A stretch of 64,000 nt of DNA from Rhynchopus euleeides (GCA_963210315.1 OY723258.1:434001-498000), one strand, 5' to 3'; shown: positions 20,822 through 33,799, numbered from the stretch's first letter. Translations and numbers: made by a program. The notes: generated by a model not told the origin, from the sequence alone.

Positions 20822-22516
20822 TGCTGTCCGGGCTGTGTGGGAAATGGAAGGAGAGGCGGTGGTGGTGGTGGTGGGGGGGGATGCGGGGTGAGCAGTGCTT
20901 TGCACCCACTCAAGGAAATATATGTGTGCACTCACTCAGTAGAAGTAATGGGGGAGGGTAAGACGCTGTTCGTTCTGGCTTGTGTTTTGCAGGGAAAGAC
21001 GCTGAACACAGCTGTGTGGGGGGGGGGGGGTGGGGTGTTGTGGGCGTGGAGAAGGCGAGCGGGCCCTCCTCTGTGCTCACGGGGGGGGGGGGGGGGGGGG
21101 GGCACACGGGGCAAAAAAAAGGGCCGGTGTGCGAAGGCTGCCACGGGTTGTTGTGTAGAGAATTGAACAGCCTCTGCAGGTGGTGGGTGTGGTGGGCGGG
21201 TGGTGGGCGGTGATCCAAACACAAGTGCCTATCAGCGGGGGGGCCTGTTCATCGCACGGAACACACAGGGGTCTTTCATTCAGACATGCAGAAAGGTGCT
21301 GAAAAGTGAGGTGTCGCACAAAATACCCCGCGGGATGGGGACGCAGCGAGGGATGGGTGGGAGAAACCGAGGGTTCACTTCACAAGCCTGATTGCCGAGA
21401 GGGTCTCCGGGGGGGGGCTGCTTCGGCGCCTCTGCTGTCCTGACCTGCTGGTTTTTCGCATCAGCAGGCCAACCGCAAGCCGGTCGGGCTGTCAAACCCA
21501 ATGCAAGCCTCAGGTGGCACAGGACAAAGCGCACAAACACCCCCGCCTCCCCAACGATATGTGCGTGATTTTCTCTGCGTGGCTTCTCCAGAGAACAGAG
21601 ACCACCACACACGTATGATGTGCGTATCACTTGCAATCCAATCTTGCGTATCACGATCTGACCCCCCACATCAATAAATGTCGACACCACAGGAGAATGT
21701 GCAGCAGCCTTGAATAGCTTTCCCCTCCGAGGTCCGTCGCGGTGTTGTTGCGGAACTGCTTCATTGGAGAAAATCGTCGAAGAAGAACTGTTAACGCCCA
21801 CCTCCTCAGCACAGAGACTCTTTTTGCCTCACTCTGTCAGCAGCACGGTTCAAACGTTCATGCGTATGAAGGGTTAGAAAAGTCGGACACGCAGATCTGC
21901 GGTGTTGATGCGATTTTCAATGGGACACACAGCCTGCCCTTTGCCTTGGCACGGAGAAGGCCCATGGATATGGACAGGAGGGCGGACGGGGGGGGAGTGA
22001 AACACAGCCGCCTCAGTTCCTCGGAAAAGAAGCACCGCACATGCGTATACACATAGATAGGGGAATGGAAATGAAAGAGCGGCCCTCCACAGTAAAAAGA
22101 AAACGCTGGCATCCTGCAGCTGCACACACCCACACCCACCCACCCCCCAGCCCGTAGATAGCATACAGATGGCATGATTTAGATGCGTTCAGGAGACACC
22201 TTAGTTGAGAAAAATACACAATCCGGGCCTTCAAATGCCCCTCCCTTGGAGACAGGGCTAACGCGCTGTAGCACGTTACGAAGTATCCACGCCACGCGGG
22301 TCAGCATATTGGTTTTCCCTCGCCCCCTTGCGCAGGTCTTCACACCGTGCCAAAAGTGTGCCGCCTCCGCCACAATGTGGCCAGCTCAATTTACGGGACA
22401 TCAGGGCAGAGGTGTGAACACACAGTCGAATGCGATTTTCAAGAGTAAGCATGGGGGCATGGAGGCAAACATGAAGGGATAAAAGAGGCTGGCTGCAGAG
22501 TATCCCTGCCAGAAGA
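20822..22516. other. intergenic, no gene seen
   Basis: About 1.7 kb between two minus-strand genes. It contains long G runs (about 21017-21030 and 21080-21100) near the 5' side of the CEP164-like gene. Short frames, for example minus 21280-21801, have no recognisable domain. Confidence 0.5.
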
Positions 22517-25500
22517 TCACGACGTAACAAGGATGTCGTTCGACTTGCGGGTGACGGGCTCTTCGCCGTTGGGGGGGTGGAACGTCACCTCGCAGCAGCA
22601 CCGACCGACCTCGATGGGGATGACCTGTGCGGCGAAGGCTGTGGATGACTTGTCTTTCCCCATGAGGCGGGGGGCGTTCAGCTCCGCCGCCTCGTTAATG
22701 ACACGCACGCTGAAGTGCTCCGCTCGTGCACCCGTTGTGATGTTGTGGAACTTGTCCTTCATCGTCAGCACCAGAGAAACCGGTGTGTTGACAGGCACCG
22801 TGTCTGCATCCAGGCCGATACTGCAATGCTCAAAGTCAACAGGGCCCGGCTTGACATCGATGTCGTTGCTCACGACAGAATCCTTCGACGCAGATTTCAT
22901 CGACACGGTGATGCTTGCCACACCTCGCTCCCTCGGCTCGAACTCCACTGAAAGCAGGTTTCCCTTCAGCTTCAGCTCCGACGGGATGATCTTGGCGTGG
23001 CCGTTCTTGACGACAGGCGTGATCTGCTTTAGGAGCGTCTCGATATTCTGTGGGTCTGCGCTCAGCACATTCTTATACTTGTCACGCAGCTGGATGGTCG
23101 CAGTGCACAACGTCCCTGCAGAGACACTGCTCGGCTCGACCTTCACCGACGAGGTGGGGATGTGCAGGTCAGCGCTGAGCACCGTGATGACAGGCGACTC
23201 CACAGTGTCCTTGCCTGACTTGTGCTTCACCTTCGCACGCGCCTTGCCCTGGCGCGTCGGGATAAACGTGAACCTGTAAGGGTGGGTGGGGTGGGGTGGG
23301 GTGGGGTGGGGTGGGGCAGGGGGCAACACCACAGCAAGGCAGGTTCGGGTGGGCCACACCGCCGCCACAACACACAGCCACCGATATGTATCCGCAGCAT
23401 ACGTGAATCCACCGTGCACTTCTTGCATGGGTGTGGGTGCAGGGCTCTCCCTCTCGTTGGAAGTGCTGCACACGAACTGCTTGATGTCGAACGGCGTCTG
23501 AGTAGGTGTGGGTAGGTGTGTAGGTGTGTAGGTGCGGCATGGAGCATCCAGGGATGGGGCGAACGAAGTGGGGCTAACGTTGCCAGCGTGCTGCAGCCGA
23601 GGCAAAACCAAAGGGGTGCAATCAAAGTGGGCACTCTGGGTAGACTGGGAACTCATCACGTATCCGACCCTTCCTGGCGTATCAAACAAAAAGGCGGTGG
23701 ACATACTGGATTCTTGTGGCCGTCGCGTACCAGCACCTCGACAGTCGCTGGATCGCCTGCCTTCACAACGTCAGGACGCACCTTGATCGTGCTGCTGCGT
23801 ACATCAGGCGCACCCTGCAGAGGACGTGTGGTTGCACTCTGCACCCTTGAGTCTTTGACGCCCCACCCACCTCACAGGCCCACCCCACCCACCACCCACC
23901 CACCTCACCCGTGCATACCCCTGTGACTGCGATGTTCTTGGTGAACTTATGGTTCGTCGTATCCTTCGGACAGGTGCAGGTGACAGTCATGGACCCCTTC
24001 CAATGCGGCTCGAACTTGAGGTGCAGGTCCGTTGCCTTCCCCCCCAGCAGGGAACCGCCCGGTGCCAGCGGCTCGCTGGGCGTGATCTCTTTGGTCTGCG
24101 GCTTCGGCGAGCCTTCCGAAGGGGTGCCTGTGTTGCTGATGCCCCACACGAAGTCGCGCGTCGCGTAGGCACCGAGAGGCGTCGGGTTGCCGTACTTATC
24201 CTTCAGCGACAGCGTCGCCTGTGTCGACACGCCTGCCGCAGCCTGGTCGGGCGTCGTCACCTGGCAGGCGGGGAAATACAGCGGCCCCGGCACCACCCGC
24301 ACCGAGGGCGAATGGATCGCCTCCCCCTTGTGCACCACGAGGGCACGCGCATCGCCCGACCGCGTCGGAACCCCTGTGAAGGTGAAGACCTCTGAGTCCT
24401 TGTCCTTCAGCACCGCCGACGTCTCCACCTTTGCGCCTTCATTCTCCAGGCGCGCGAGGAACATGCTCGCCACCGCGCCACCCGTCGGATTGCCGTGGGT
24501 ATCGCGGATGGACAGCGTGAAGTGCAGCACCTCCCCCGCCACAACCTCCCTCTCCTGCACCGTAACGGTGCACTTGTTGCGCCAGTCGATCGCCCCGCTC
24601 CGCACCTCGATCTGCAGCTTGTGCGGCGCCTCCAGGGGCTGCGGGTTGAACCTACTCTCTATCTCCGTCGGCCCCGCCACCCTGGGCACCAGGTCGAAGT
24701 GGAACACCGACGCCTCCTCGGTGGCTGTGCGGGACACACCGCCGTCCTTATCCCTCTGCAGCTGCAGGCCTGGGACATACGGCGTGGGCGCCACCACCAG
24801 CTGCCCATTCGCCTTGATTGTCAGGGTGAACGCCGACGTGCTCCCAGGACACGCAAGGTTCTGAAACTTATCCCTGCATGTGATCACCCCGGTCACCGTG
24901 TCCCCCGCCTGCGCCACGCGGTGCTGGTCGGCAGACCGCAGTGACGGAATCTCCGTGGTGCTCTGCGACCAGTCGACTGCACCGGGCTTCACGACAGCAT
25001 CACGCCCCTTGATTGTCTCCCCCGTCTCCTTCCGCACAGCGGTGATCCCGATGGCCCCACTCTTCGTCGGCTCGCAGTAGAATCGCATCTGCGTGGTCTC
25101 CGTCACAGACACATAGTCGTCGATCAGGAAGGCCTTCACCGCGCACCCCTCGTTGTCGAGCACCAGCTCCACTTCGTTGGGCGCCAGGGCAGAGGTGGGG
25201 TTCCCAAACCTGTCCCTGAAGGTGAGGGTGCCCTCGAGGTGGTCCCCCGCAAACACCTTCAGCACCGCCCAGTCGAGGGTGGAGTTGATGAAGCTCATCT
25301 CGGCGGGTTTGACGTACACCATGTTGGATTCCTTCGGGACGTCTTCATATGACACTGATGCGTACGCCTGCCCTGCGCGTGTAGGTTCTGCGGTGAAGGC
25401 AAACGTCGCATCCCCTGTCGCAACCACATCGCTGAGCCTGACGTCCACCCGCTCGTTCCAGATGGAGGTGATGAACTCGTGGGCCTGCGCCGACCCCCCC

Positions 25501-28500
25501 GTGCTGTTGCCGAACCTGTCGCGGAGGTCGATGGTGCACACAGCCTCCTCCCCCGCCTGCAGCTCCGAGGGGTTCAGCGACACCGAGCAGGAGGGCCAGT
25601 CCAGGCCACCCCCACCCACGGTGCACTGCGCGGCCAGCTCCACGCTGCTCCCCAGCGTTGCACAGCCACGGATCTCACCCAGCATCTTCGGGGTCACGGC
25701 GAAGCTGTACGTCCCGTATATGTCAGAGGGACGCATGGTAACGTCCAGCACCTCGTGGTCCGTCTCCGCATAGTTCCTGCAGCAGATGGACATGTCTGTG
25801 TCCTTGAGTGCGGTGCAGGCGAAGCTGTCGGAGGCAGCGTAGCGGAGCACCTCTGTGGGGTTGCCGAAGCGGTCCCTCGCAAGCACCTCGCCCTGCAGGG
25901 TGCACCCCGCCGTGGTTTCGGCGGAGGCGAAGCGGAGGGTCGAGCGCTCCCAGCAGACAGCCTCGGGGGCGACGGCTGCGGGGGTGCTGTCGTTGTTGTC
26001 GCCGCGGAGTGAGATGCGCGCCATGACGTCCCCCACCGTGGTCGGGGAGAACTGGAACCAGAACTGCGCGCCGACGCCGTCGATAGGGGTGGCGTCGGCT
26101 GCGGCCTGCGCGCAGGCCTCGCCCGACACAGCGTCGCACACGGTGTGGAGGAAGTCGGCAGGGGAGAAAACCTCGTTGGCTGTCTCATTCCCACACTTGT
26201 CGCAGAGGGTGAGGTCGCAGCGGAGCACCTCACCCGCCTTGATGCGGTCCCGATCCAACACCACCTTGCAGTGCGCCCAGTCGACCTTTCCGGGCGAGAT
26301 GACACACCGCGTGGACTCCTTCGACCTCCCAGAGTAGAACACCTCCACCCAGGCGTGCCCGGTGCTCTGCGGCTCGAAGGAGAAGAAGAACTTCCCCGAC
26401 TCCCCCTGCACCTTGGAGTGGTCGAGGCGCTGGTCTTCGTTCCACACGGTGACCTGGAAGTCTGCGCTGTGTGCGGTGGGGCTTGGGTTGCCGTATTTAT
26501 CGCGTGCCGTGATGTGGACAGGGACGGAGTCCCCGACAAGCGCTTCCTCGCGGAGGGTGACGGTCGACGCGTCCCACGCGAGGGGTCCGGCGGAGACGGT
26601 GACAGAGTTGGACTGCTTGGAGTCGTCCCCCATCCTGGCGACGGTCCACACGGAGCCTGCGGCGAGGGGCTCGAAGCAGCATGTGACAGTCCCGCCGCGC
26701 GACACGGGGGGCCCGTGTTTTATCTCGAACTCTGGGGGCGGGTCGGACAGGATCTGGAGAAGGATGCCGTCCGCATCCAGCTCCTGCAGGAGGTTGCCGT
26801 AGACATCCCGCGCCAGGATGGTGCATGTCACGGTGCCACCTGCAACCACATCGCGGGGGACCAGGCTCACCGTTGTGCGTGCCCAGTCGATGGCTGCCAG
26901 CGGCATCGACACGGAGACCTTCGTGATGACCCTCTCCTTCGTTTTGGCAGACTTCGTCTCCAGCAGGACAAGCCCACGCCGCGTGCATTTGAACTCGAAG
27001 GTGTACTCCGACACCTCGCCTGGGACGGGGATCAGCGGGACAGCCGTGTCCTCATCACCAGCCTTGAGGCAGAGCTGCGTGTCTTCGTGCTGCACATTCA
27101 GAGCCCTGTTGCCGTATATATCGCGGAGGACCAGAACACCCGATGCGATGTCGCCAACCTCCGCCTCACACTTATCCAGCACGACCAGCGTGTTCTTAAA
27201 GTCAGTGGGGCCCGGCCGGCACTCATGGTACCCCGTGCACTGCTTGAGGAGCCCGCAGAAGCCAACCTCCACCTCCACCTCGCCCTCCTCCGTCGGGATG
27301 AAGCTGAACACAAAGGCGCCGTCATCCGCCTGGCGCAGCTTCGTCGTCGCCAGCTCCACCAGGTTTGTCACCGAGACGGTGAAATCCTCAAGCCCTGCGC
27401 TGGTCGCAAGGTTTCCCAACGAGTCGCGCAGCTCCACCCTCCCGTGCATATGCTCCCCTGCGAAGGTGGTCTCCGGCGAGATGGCGAGGCGCGAGCTGGC
27501 CAGCCAGTCGACAGGCCCGGCGACAACCGTCACGCTGTTCGACACCTTCACCTTTCCCCTGCAGGCCAGACCCACAGGAAAGGATCCCACCGCGCTGAGC
27601 TGCACGGTAAACTGAAACGTCGCCCCGTCATCCGTCGCAGGGTGGGGCTCCGACTCCACCAGCATCCCGCAGTGCCCGAAGGGGAACACCTCCAGCTCCG
27701 AGGCAGTCACATCCCCGCTCTTCTTGCCGTACTCATCCTTGAGAACCAGCACGCAGTTGATGGTCTGCCCCGCCGTGACAACCCGCGGCGTGCACACCAG
27801 GGTGGACTTCGGGAAAGAAATCGACCTGTCCTTCTCCAGCACACCGCGGCTCGGCAGGTCAGCCGGCTCCACCGAGGGGCTGGGGCTTCTGGGCGCCTCC
27901 TTCGGCACCGACACCACCGACAGCAGCTCCGGGGAGAAGGATGCCGTCTGCCCTGTCCCCACGGTGCGGAACGACACATTCCCCCCGTCGACCGCCGTCA
28001 CCACCCCGCGTGTTTGGTCCGATGTGCCGCGCGTCTCCACCTCCTGCCCCACGGCGAACTCATCCAGGCGGAACCGCCTCAGGAGGTTCTGCGGCTTCAA
28101 CGCCTTGTCGCCGTGCGGCGCGCGGAACCTCACCTGCAGCCTCCCTTCGTTCGGCGGCTCCGTCTCCACCCCCTGCACCACCCCGACCTGCCCGTTGAGA
28201 TCCGCCGCGCTCTGCAGGGAGTGCGCCTCCACCTCGCATCCCCGCGGGAACTGCTCCGAGAGGGGACGGTCCGCCAGCCTGTCGTTCTGCCCCCTGGGGG
28301 ACGCCCACCCCAGCCGGCTCTTCGCATGCGCGCGGAACCCCTGCCGCACCGGGGGCTGGGAGAACTGGTTGTGCTTGATAGCCTGGGCCTCCTCAGAGCC
28401 CCCCTTCGCATACCCATACTTCTGGGGCTTGCCGTGCTTCCCCGCGCCGCGCGCCTTCTCGGTGAGGGTGGCGATGCCGCACTTCGTATGGACAGAGGAC

Positions 28501-30689
28501 TCCTTCCAGTTCGCATCGGGGTCGGCTGTCGGGAGAATCACGTGGCGCTTCCCCAGGAGGGTCTGCTCGAGGGGGACAGACGCGATCTGCATGCATGTCT
28601 CGGTGCTGATGGGTGCGTGGCATCGCAGTGCCCGCCGTTCCTTCGCTGCGGCGCTGAGGGTGCCGGTGCCGAGCTGCCCCAGGGCACGCGCAGGGGAGCC
28701 GTCCTCATGCCCGGGCTGTGGGAGGCAGTGCAGCAGGCGCAGCAGGAAGCAGTCGGAGAAGACGTGGATCCCCTCAGGCGCCATCCGCTGGAGCTGCTCG
28801 GCGAAGCGTTCGGAGGACCACCGCGGGATGATGTGCGACTTCTCATCGAGGAGGAGGACGGAGGCGCGCACGCCTGTCCTGTCCGACGCGATGGCGGAGT
28901 CAACCGCATGGAGGACCTGGTCGCTGAAAGGGGAGTCCACCCCACCCACCACCATGTCAGGCCATGCGGTGATCGCCTCCACGGCATAGGCCCTGTGTGC
29001 CACGAGCTGCTGCAGCAGCTTGAGCCTGAGGTGTGCGTAGTGCTGCAGGACAGCCCCGTTTCGCATCAGGTCGACGAACTCGCTCAGCGCCTTCGCCTGA
29101 AACTCATGCTGCAGCCGGATGTAGGAAGCCTGCTGCGACAGGGCCTCCGGCGCGTCGCGGAGATCCTGCGAGTGGTCCACCAACACCCTCTCCTTTCGGG
29201 CAAGCTCATCGAGGGCCGCCTGTGCCGCAACAGCGTTGGTCAGAAGCTGGTGCCCATAAGCGACGGGGTCCCGCAGGTGATCCTTCAGCTTGTGGAGGGA
29301 GGTGAGGAGCACCTCGGCCTCCTCAGCTTCGGGCATCCCGTGGGAGGGTGTCTCGACCTCGTTCTCACACACCCCCGAGAGGTAATACGACTCCAGGATC
29401 TGCCCTCTCTGGCGTATCATCTTCCTCTGCTCCTCCCTCGCCCGGGACAGGTCGAACACCGGGTATTTGCAGTTCCGGTTGCTGCCTGTCGGGGTGTAGC
29501 CCTTCTTCCTCGCCTCCATGCTGGTGCCTATCATGTAGTAGTATTTGTGAGGGTCGTGTTCCTCAGCTTTGTTCCAATGCTCGCCGGAGCTGGTCCTGAT
29601 TGCGGCGCAGGCGAGCAGGTCTGTGTCTGTCCACCCGCTGTCCCTCTCGGTGTCGCGTGTGTCCAGCGGGATGGGCGTGTCGGAGGCGCAGTTGGGGAAT
29701 TCGTCGACCGCATCCACGAGGAGGTCGGAAGGGGGCATGCGGGACTGCACAGAGCTGACGACGTCCCGCTTGAAGAAGCTGATCAGCCGCCCGACGAGGC
29801 ACTCCCCGAAGGCCTTGGCAGACTCGCACGTGAGGCAGGACACCTGCTCCTCGTGGCGGAAGGTGACGCGCAGCGCGGCGTCCTCCGCAACATCCTGCAT
29901 CACCTCGCAGAGATCACGCACGCTGGCACCCTCGCCACACTGCCTCAGGAAGTGTGTGCTGAGGTTTCGGCTCGCCACGCGGAAGTCCGTCCCTAATATC
30001 CGCACCATGCATGCGGTGGAGGAATCGTTTGTCGTCGCCGCCAGCACAAAGTGCAGCAACACCTCCAGGAGCTTCGCCTGCACCACGGTGAAGAACGCAG
30101 TCAGCGAGTGGTATCGAAGAGCGCGCTTCAGCTCCTCGGCACGCTGCTGCCGCCTCTCATACGCGCATGCCAGGTCGTGGAGCTGGTCGCTGATGATGTC
30201 GTGTGTCGTGCCGGTGAATAGGCTTGCCCCGTCTGCGATGCGCTGCTGCGTGTCTTGAATGTCGTCGAAGATCTTGCCGAGCCCGGTGCTGAGGACCTCA
30301 ACCCTGTCGCGGAGGCGCTGCAGGAGGACTTCGTCTTCCTGCCGAATTTTTCCGATTGCGACTTTAACGAATTGGAGGTCTGCTGCATCTTGGCCTTCAG
30401 CACTGCCTCCGACGGACTGCGTCTGCTTCAGCACGTTGTAACAAGGGAGGCAGACTCGTTTAGTCCCGCCCTGGGTCCCGCCCTCGCCAGTCGGCACCAA
30501 GGCCTGGTAGTTTGTGCATGCATCACAGAAGACCCCGCCACAGCTCCTGCAGTGGTGCCGCCGCTTGATTGCGGTGAACCTCTGCCCGCATTTGCAGACC
30601 GTCACGGAGTTGTCGCTCGCCCAGTTCTCACGCCCCTTCTTCTCACGGAACCCCAGCTGCTTGTCGCGCCCGAGGATTGTCGTCGCCAT
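22517..30689 (-). CDS. giant FYVE-domain protein with 15 filamin repeats
   Basis: Four exons: 30689-23919, 23814-23707, 23497-23403 and 23273-22517. Introns are 104, 209 and 129 bp with GTATGC, GTATGT and GTATGC donors and CAG acceptors. The joined frame gives about 2576 residues. Residues about 15-90 are a FYVE finger (WASD, CKCG, RRHHCRSCG, FCDAC, RVCLPC), which binds phosphatidylinositol-3-phosphate on endosomes. Residues about 90-800 are mostly helical and unassigned. Residues about 815-935 look like two small beta-barrel (Tudor/KOW-like) modules. From about 960 to the end come 15 immunoglobulin-like filamin repeats, recognised by the recurring AGxxxxxxxxxRDxxGNPT core and FxFxPT...G strand. 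Filamin repeats give rod-like scaffolds, so a membrane-to-cytoskeleton scaffold is plausible. All three introns lie in the 3' tenth. The upstream C-run plus AACTGAAG may be a trans-splice acceptor. Confidence 0.88.
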
Positions 30690-31257
30690 CGGATGTTGCG
30701 GGCGGCTTCAGTTGGAGAGGGGGTGAGGGGGGGGGGGGGGGGGGGGCTGGGGGAGTGGTCGTCAGGCTGGACCCCGCAGCAGAAACGCCCGACGCTTTCA
30801 CCCCCTCCCCACCCGACCCCCGCCCCAGCCCGCAAGCAGGAACCAAATGCGCGCCGCCCTTCTGGGCGTGTCAGCTGCTCACGCCATGGTCTGCAAGTGG
30901 CCCTCCGCCTGGTGGTTGGTGTGTGGTTGGTGTGGCGGCCATGTCTTGACTGGGGTTGCCCATCACAGCAGAAAGCGCACTCGGGTTGGGGGTCTGGGGC
31001 AACTCGGGGGGTGGGGGATGCAGCGCAGACGTAGAAGGTGACGGGTGGATACGTGGGTCAGGGCTGCACGCGATGTGCAGGAAGCAAGGCCAACAGTCGA
31101 CAAAGGATAGGGCGCCCGCCCTCAGTGCAGGCCTGTCTGGGGTCTGGATGTGATAGAAGATGAAGAAAATGCCTCGCAGCAACGGTACAGTGTGCTTCAC
31201 AGTCACACGGAACGGCTGGTTTGCTGCGGGTGTGCAGCCACCCACCCACGATGGTCA
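30690..31257. other. intergenic spacer
   Basis: A G run at 30727-30746 lies just 5' of the FYVE-filamin gene; read on the minus strand it is a C tract upstream of its start. No gene is seen. The end (31140-31257) is similar to 32340-32411, reflecting local duplication. Confidence 0.5.
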
Positions 31258-31815
31258 TCACGGGTGGAACTTGAGCTCGGCGATTGCTGTCAACGGGTCG
31301 ATGCGCTTTGTCACCTGCAGCGCACACGCCTCGAACTTCGCAGGCGACTGCACAGCAAAGTACTTCTCGATGTTGCCATCGGGGCGTGCCAGGGAGCGCC
31401 ACATCGCAAGCGTGTACCCACTCTGCTGGCTCACAGGCAGCCACGCTGCGATGGACGGCGGCAGCACAATACCTGGACCAGGCGGCAGATTCCAAGGCCC
31501 TGACGCGGCGAAGAAGCACTTCATCTGCCATGCTGCCGGCGCGGCACCCGCTGCGTAAAATGGCAGCACAAGGGTATAGCCGGACACTGTCCGTGCGGCG
31601 CTGAAGCGGTACATCAGCCACGCTGTGCTGTCGGCCTGGTTGGCATACCAGAACGTCCCAGCATTGTTGTCGAACGCCAGGCTAGCAGCGTACTTGCCTG
31701 GCGCAAACGTCGATGAGGCGTAGGGCCCTGCCGCCCAGCTACGCGGGTCGGCAGGGAGGGGCGCCACTGCACCCACACACCCCAGCCCAGCCAGCACAAG
31801 CACCGCTGCACGCAT
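31258..31815 (-). CDS. secreted discoidin-like (F5/8 type C) protein, paralogue 1
   Basis: 185 residues from the ATG at 31815; the longer open frame upstream lacks a signal sequence. The N-terminus MRAAVLVLAGLGCVGAVAPL is a clear signal peptide. The mature part is one discoidin/F5-8C-type fold: AASLAFDNNAGTFWYANQ, TAWLMYRFSAARTVSGYTLV, ending with a Cys and the final strand TAIAELKFHP. Such domains bind carbohydrate or lipid head groups through surface loops. It is a diverged tandem paralogue of the next gene. With neighbouring secreted glycosidases, an extracellular carbohydrate-binding role is plausible but not shown. Confidence 0.7.
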   Translation of the reverse strand: MRAAVLVLAGLGCVGAVAPLPADPRSWAAGPYASSTFAPGKYAASLAFDNNAGTFWYANQADSTAWLMYRFSAARTVSGYTLVLPFYAAGAAPAAWQMKCFFAASGPWNLPPGPGIVLPPSIAAWLPVSQQSGYTLAMWRSLARPDGNIEKYFAVQSPAKFEACALQVTKRIDPLTAIAELKFHP

Positions 31816-32008
31816 CGTAGGTCTCAACAGGACAGTGATCTGCTGGCGGTGTGGTGTGGTGTGGCAACACAAGACAACACAACACGGCAGGTGCGGCATG
31901 CAGGCCAGACAAACAGAAGCTGCTCTCCTCAGTGCTGGGCAATGCCGTGTCGTGCCAAGGCACGCAACAGACCTCTGCACCGCCTTCAGGGCTTCACCCT
32001 CCGCCTCC

Positions 32009-33198
32009 GTCGATGTTCTGTATACTATCTCAGCATGTGTTGTTCTGTGCTGTTCACTTCACAACAGCTCTGTAGCACTGGCTGGTATCGCAGTGTCGAT
32101 CGCATGAGAATCGCCAATCAGTAGAGGGAAACGTTAACTCCCGCATGGAAACAGAAGGAGGCGGGGTCGGTTGGCAATTGACACCCTTGAGGGATCCTGG
32201 CCCACTTGTCTCGTGGGCCTCAGAGTATCGCCACATGCGTGTTGGAGCGTGGGCGAGGAGGGGCCACTGTGTGAAGGGAAGGACGTTGGCGCATCTGGCC
32301 CACAGGCCGGAATGCGTCGGAAAAGAGGGGGAAGGCCGCGCAGTGTACTTCACAGTCAACACGGAACGGCTGGTTTGCTGCGGGTGTGCAGCCACCCACC
32401 CACGATGGTCATCACGGGTGGAACTTGAGCTCGACGGTTGCTGTCGCCGGGGTGATCTGCTGTGTCACCTGCAGCGCACACGCCTCGAACTTCGCAGGCG
32501 ACTGCACAGCAAAGTACTTCTCGAGTTTGCCATCGGGGCGTGCCAGGGAGCGCCACATCGCAGCCGTGTACCCACTCTGCTGGCTCACAGGCAGCCACGC
32601 TGCGATGGACGGCGGCAGCACAATACCTGGACCAGGCGGCAGATTCCAAGGCCCTGACGCGGCGAAGAAGCACTTCATCTGCCATGCTGCCGGTGCGGCA
32701 CCCACGTAAGATGGCAGCACAAGGGTATAGCCGGACACTGTCCGTGCGGCGCTGAAGCGGTACATCAGCCACGCTGTGCTGTCATTCGGGTGCGCAAACC
32801 AGTGCGTCTCAACATTGTTGTCGAACGCCTTGTTCGCAGCGTACTCAGGGCCTGGCCCAAACGTCGATGAGGCGTAGGGCCCTGCCGCCCAGCTACGCGG
32901 GTCGGCAGGGAGGGGCGCCACTGCACCCACACACCCCAGCCCAGCCAGCACAAGCACCGCACGCATCATGGGTCTCAACAGGACAGTGATCTGCTGGCGG
33001 TGTGGTGTGGTGTGGCAACACAAGACAACACAACACGACAGGTGCGGCATGCAGGCCAGACAAACAGAAGCTGCTCTCCTCCGTGCTGGGCAATGCCGTG
33101 TCGTGCCAAGGCACGCAACAGACCTCTGCACCGCCTTCTGCCCGACGTGACACAAACACGCTTGCACCGCACGCAGGGGCTAGCAGCCGCACGGCACC
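32009..33198. repeat. segmental duplication, copy 1 (pairs with 62316-63490)
   Basis: A 1190-bp block almost identical to 62316-63490, about 30 kb away in the same orientation. The visible length differences are an 11-bp and a 4-bp deletion in the other copy, both outside the gene. It contains a complete discoidin-like gene with its flanks. Confidence 0.9.
32412..32969 (-). CDS. secreted discoidin-like (F5/8 type C) protein, paralogue 2
   Basis: 185 residues from tandem ATGs at 32969 and 32966 (MMRAVLVLAGLGCVGAVAPL, signal peptide). The discoidin-type core reads AANKAFDNNVETHWFAHPND, STAWLMYRFSAARTVSGYTL, then AVQSPAKFEACALQVTQQ and a final KFHP. The fold assignment rests on the AFDxNxxTxW and WLxYxFxxxRTVSGYTL signatures. 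The encoded protein appears identical to the copy at 62704-63261, while paralogue 1 has diverged at about 20 positions, mostly around the first predicted ligand loops (GPGPEYAANKAFDNNVETHW against APGKYAASLAFDNNAGTFW). Confidence 0.72.
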   Translation of the reverse strand: MMRAVLVLAGLGCVGAVAPLPADPRSWAAGPYASSTFGPGPEYAANKAFDNNVETHWFAHPNDSTAWLMYRFSAARTVSGYTLVLPSYVGAAPAAWQMKCFFAASGPWNLPPGPGIVLPPSIAAWLPVSQQSGYTAAMWRSLARPDGKLEKYFAVQSPAKFEACALQVTQQITPATATVELKFHP

Positions 33199-33799
33199 CG
33201 CGACACGGTCGGCCCTCCCATCACACCCCACCAGGTGGGTGAGGTGTGCCAGCAAGCCTCATCCGTTGCGCCACTCGCGTGCGTAAAGGCAAAATCTCTT
33301 TGATTCCAAGCGAGGGCGGCTCCGCTTCTACTGCGGGGATACCACACATGATACCACACTCTGTTGATATGGGCGGGTGCACCCAGACACCCCCTCCACC
33401 ACACCCCCTTGAGAAAAGCCTGCGCAGGGGCCCCGGTTCTGCACCCGCCGCTGTGCACTCTCTCGGGGACACCCCACGATACCAGCACTCTCACCCAAAC
33501 TACAATACGAAAGCTTGAGAACATCCCACACAACCACTGAACCGGGGCCGATGCGGGCAGCCGCAACGCGATAACCAACCCCCGCTTTTCCGGAATCTCC
33601 GATCCATCCCCTCTCTTGAGACACCCTATGCGATACGCCAGGCAACCGCGGGTGGGAAGGCAGCACCACACGGCAACACACCCCTGTGCGCTGCCTTGGT
33701 GTTGAAGGCGAGAGAGGAGACAGGCAGTGAGCCCACTGACGTAGAGAAGGGACAGAAGGGGCACAAGAGTGCCCACAGGGCGGGGGGGGGGGGGGGGGG
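33199..33799. other. intergenic, no gene seen
   Basis: 600 bp with one long minus-strand open frame of unremarkable composition and no motif, ending in an 18-base G run (33782-33799) against which element E abuts. Confidence 0.5.

Noticed and set aside
26145-29996. Plus-strand open frame of 1283 codons
   Set aside because: It is the antisense shadow of the FYVE-filamin exon; Arg/Leu/His/Pro-rich composition without domains, caused by high GC third positions.
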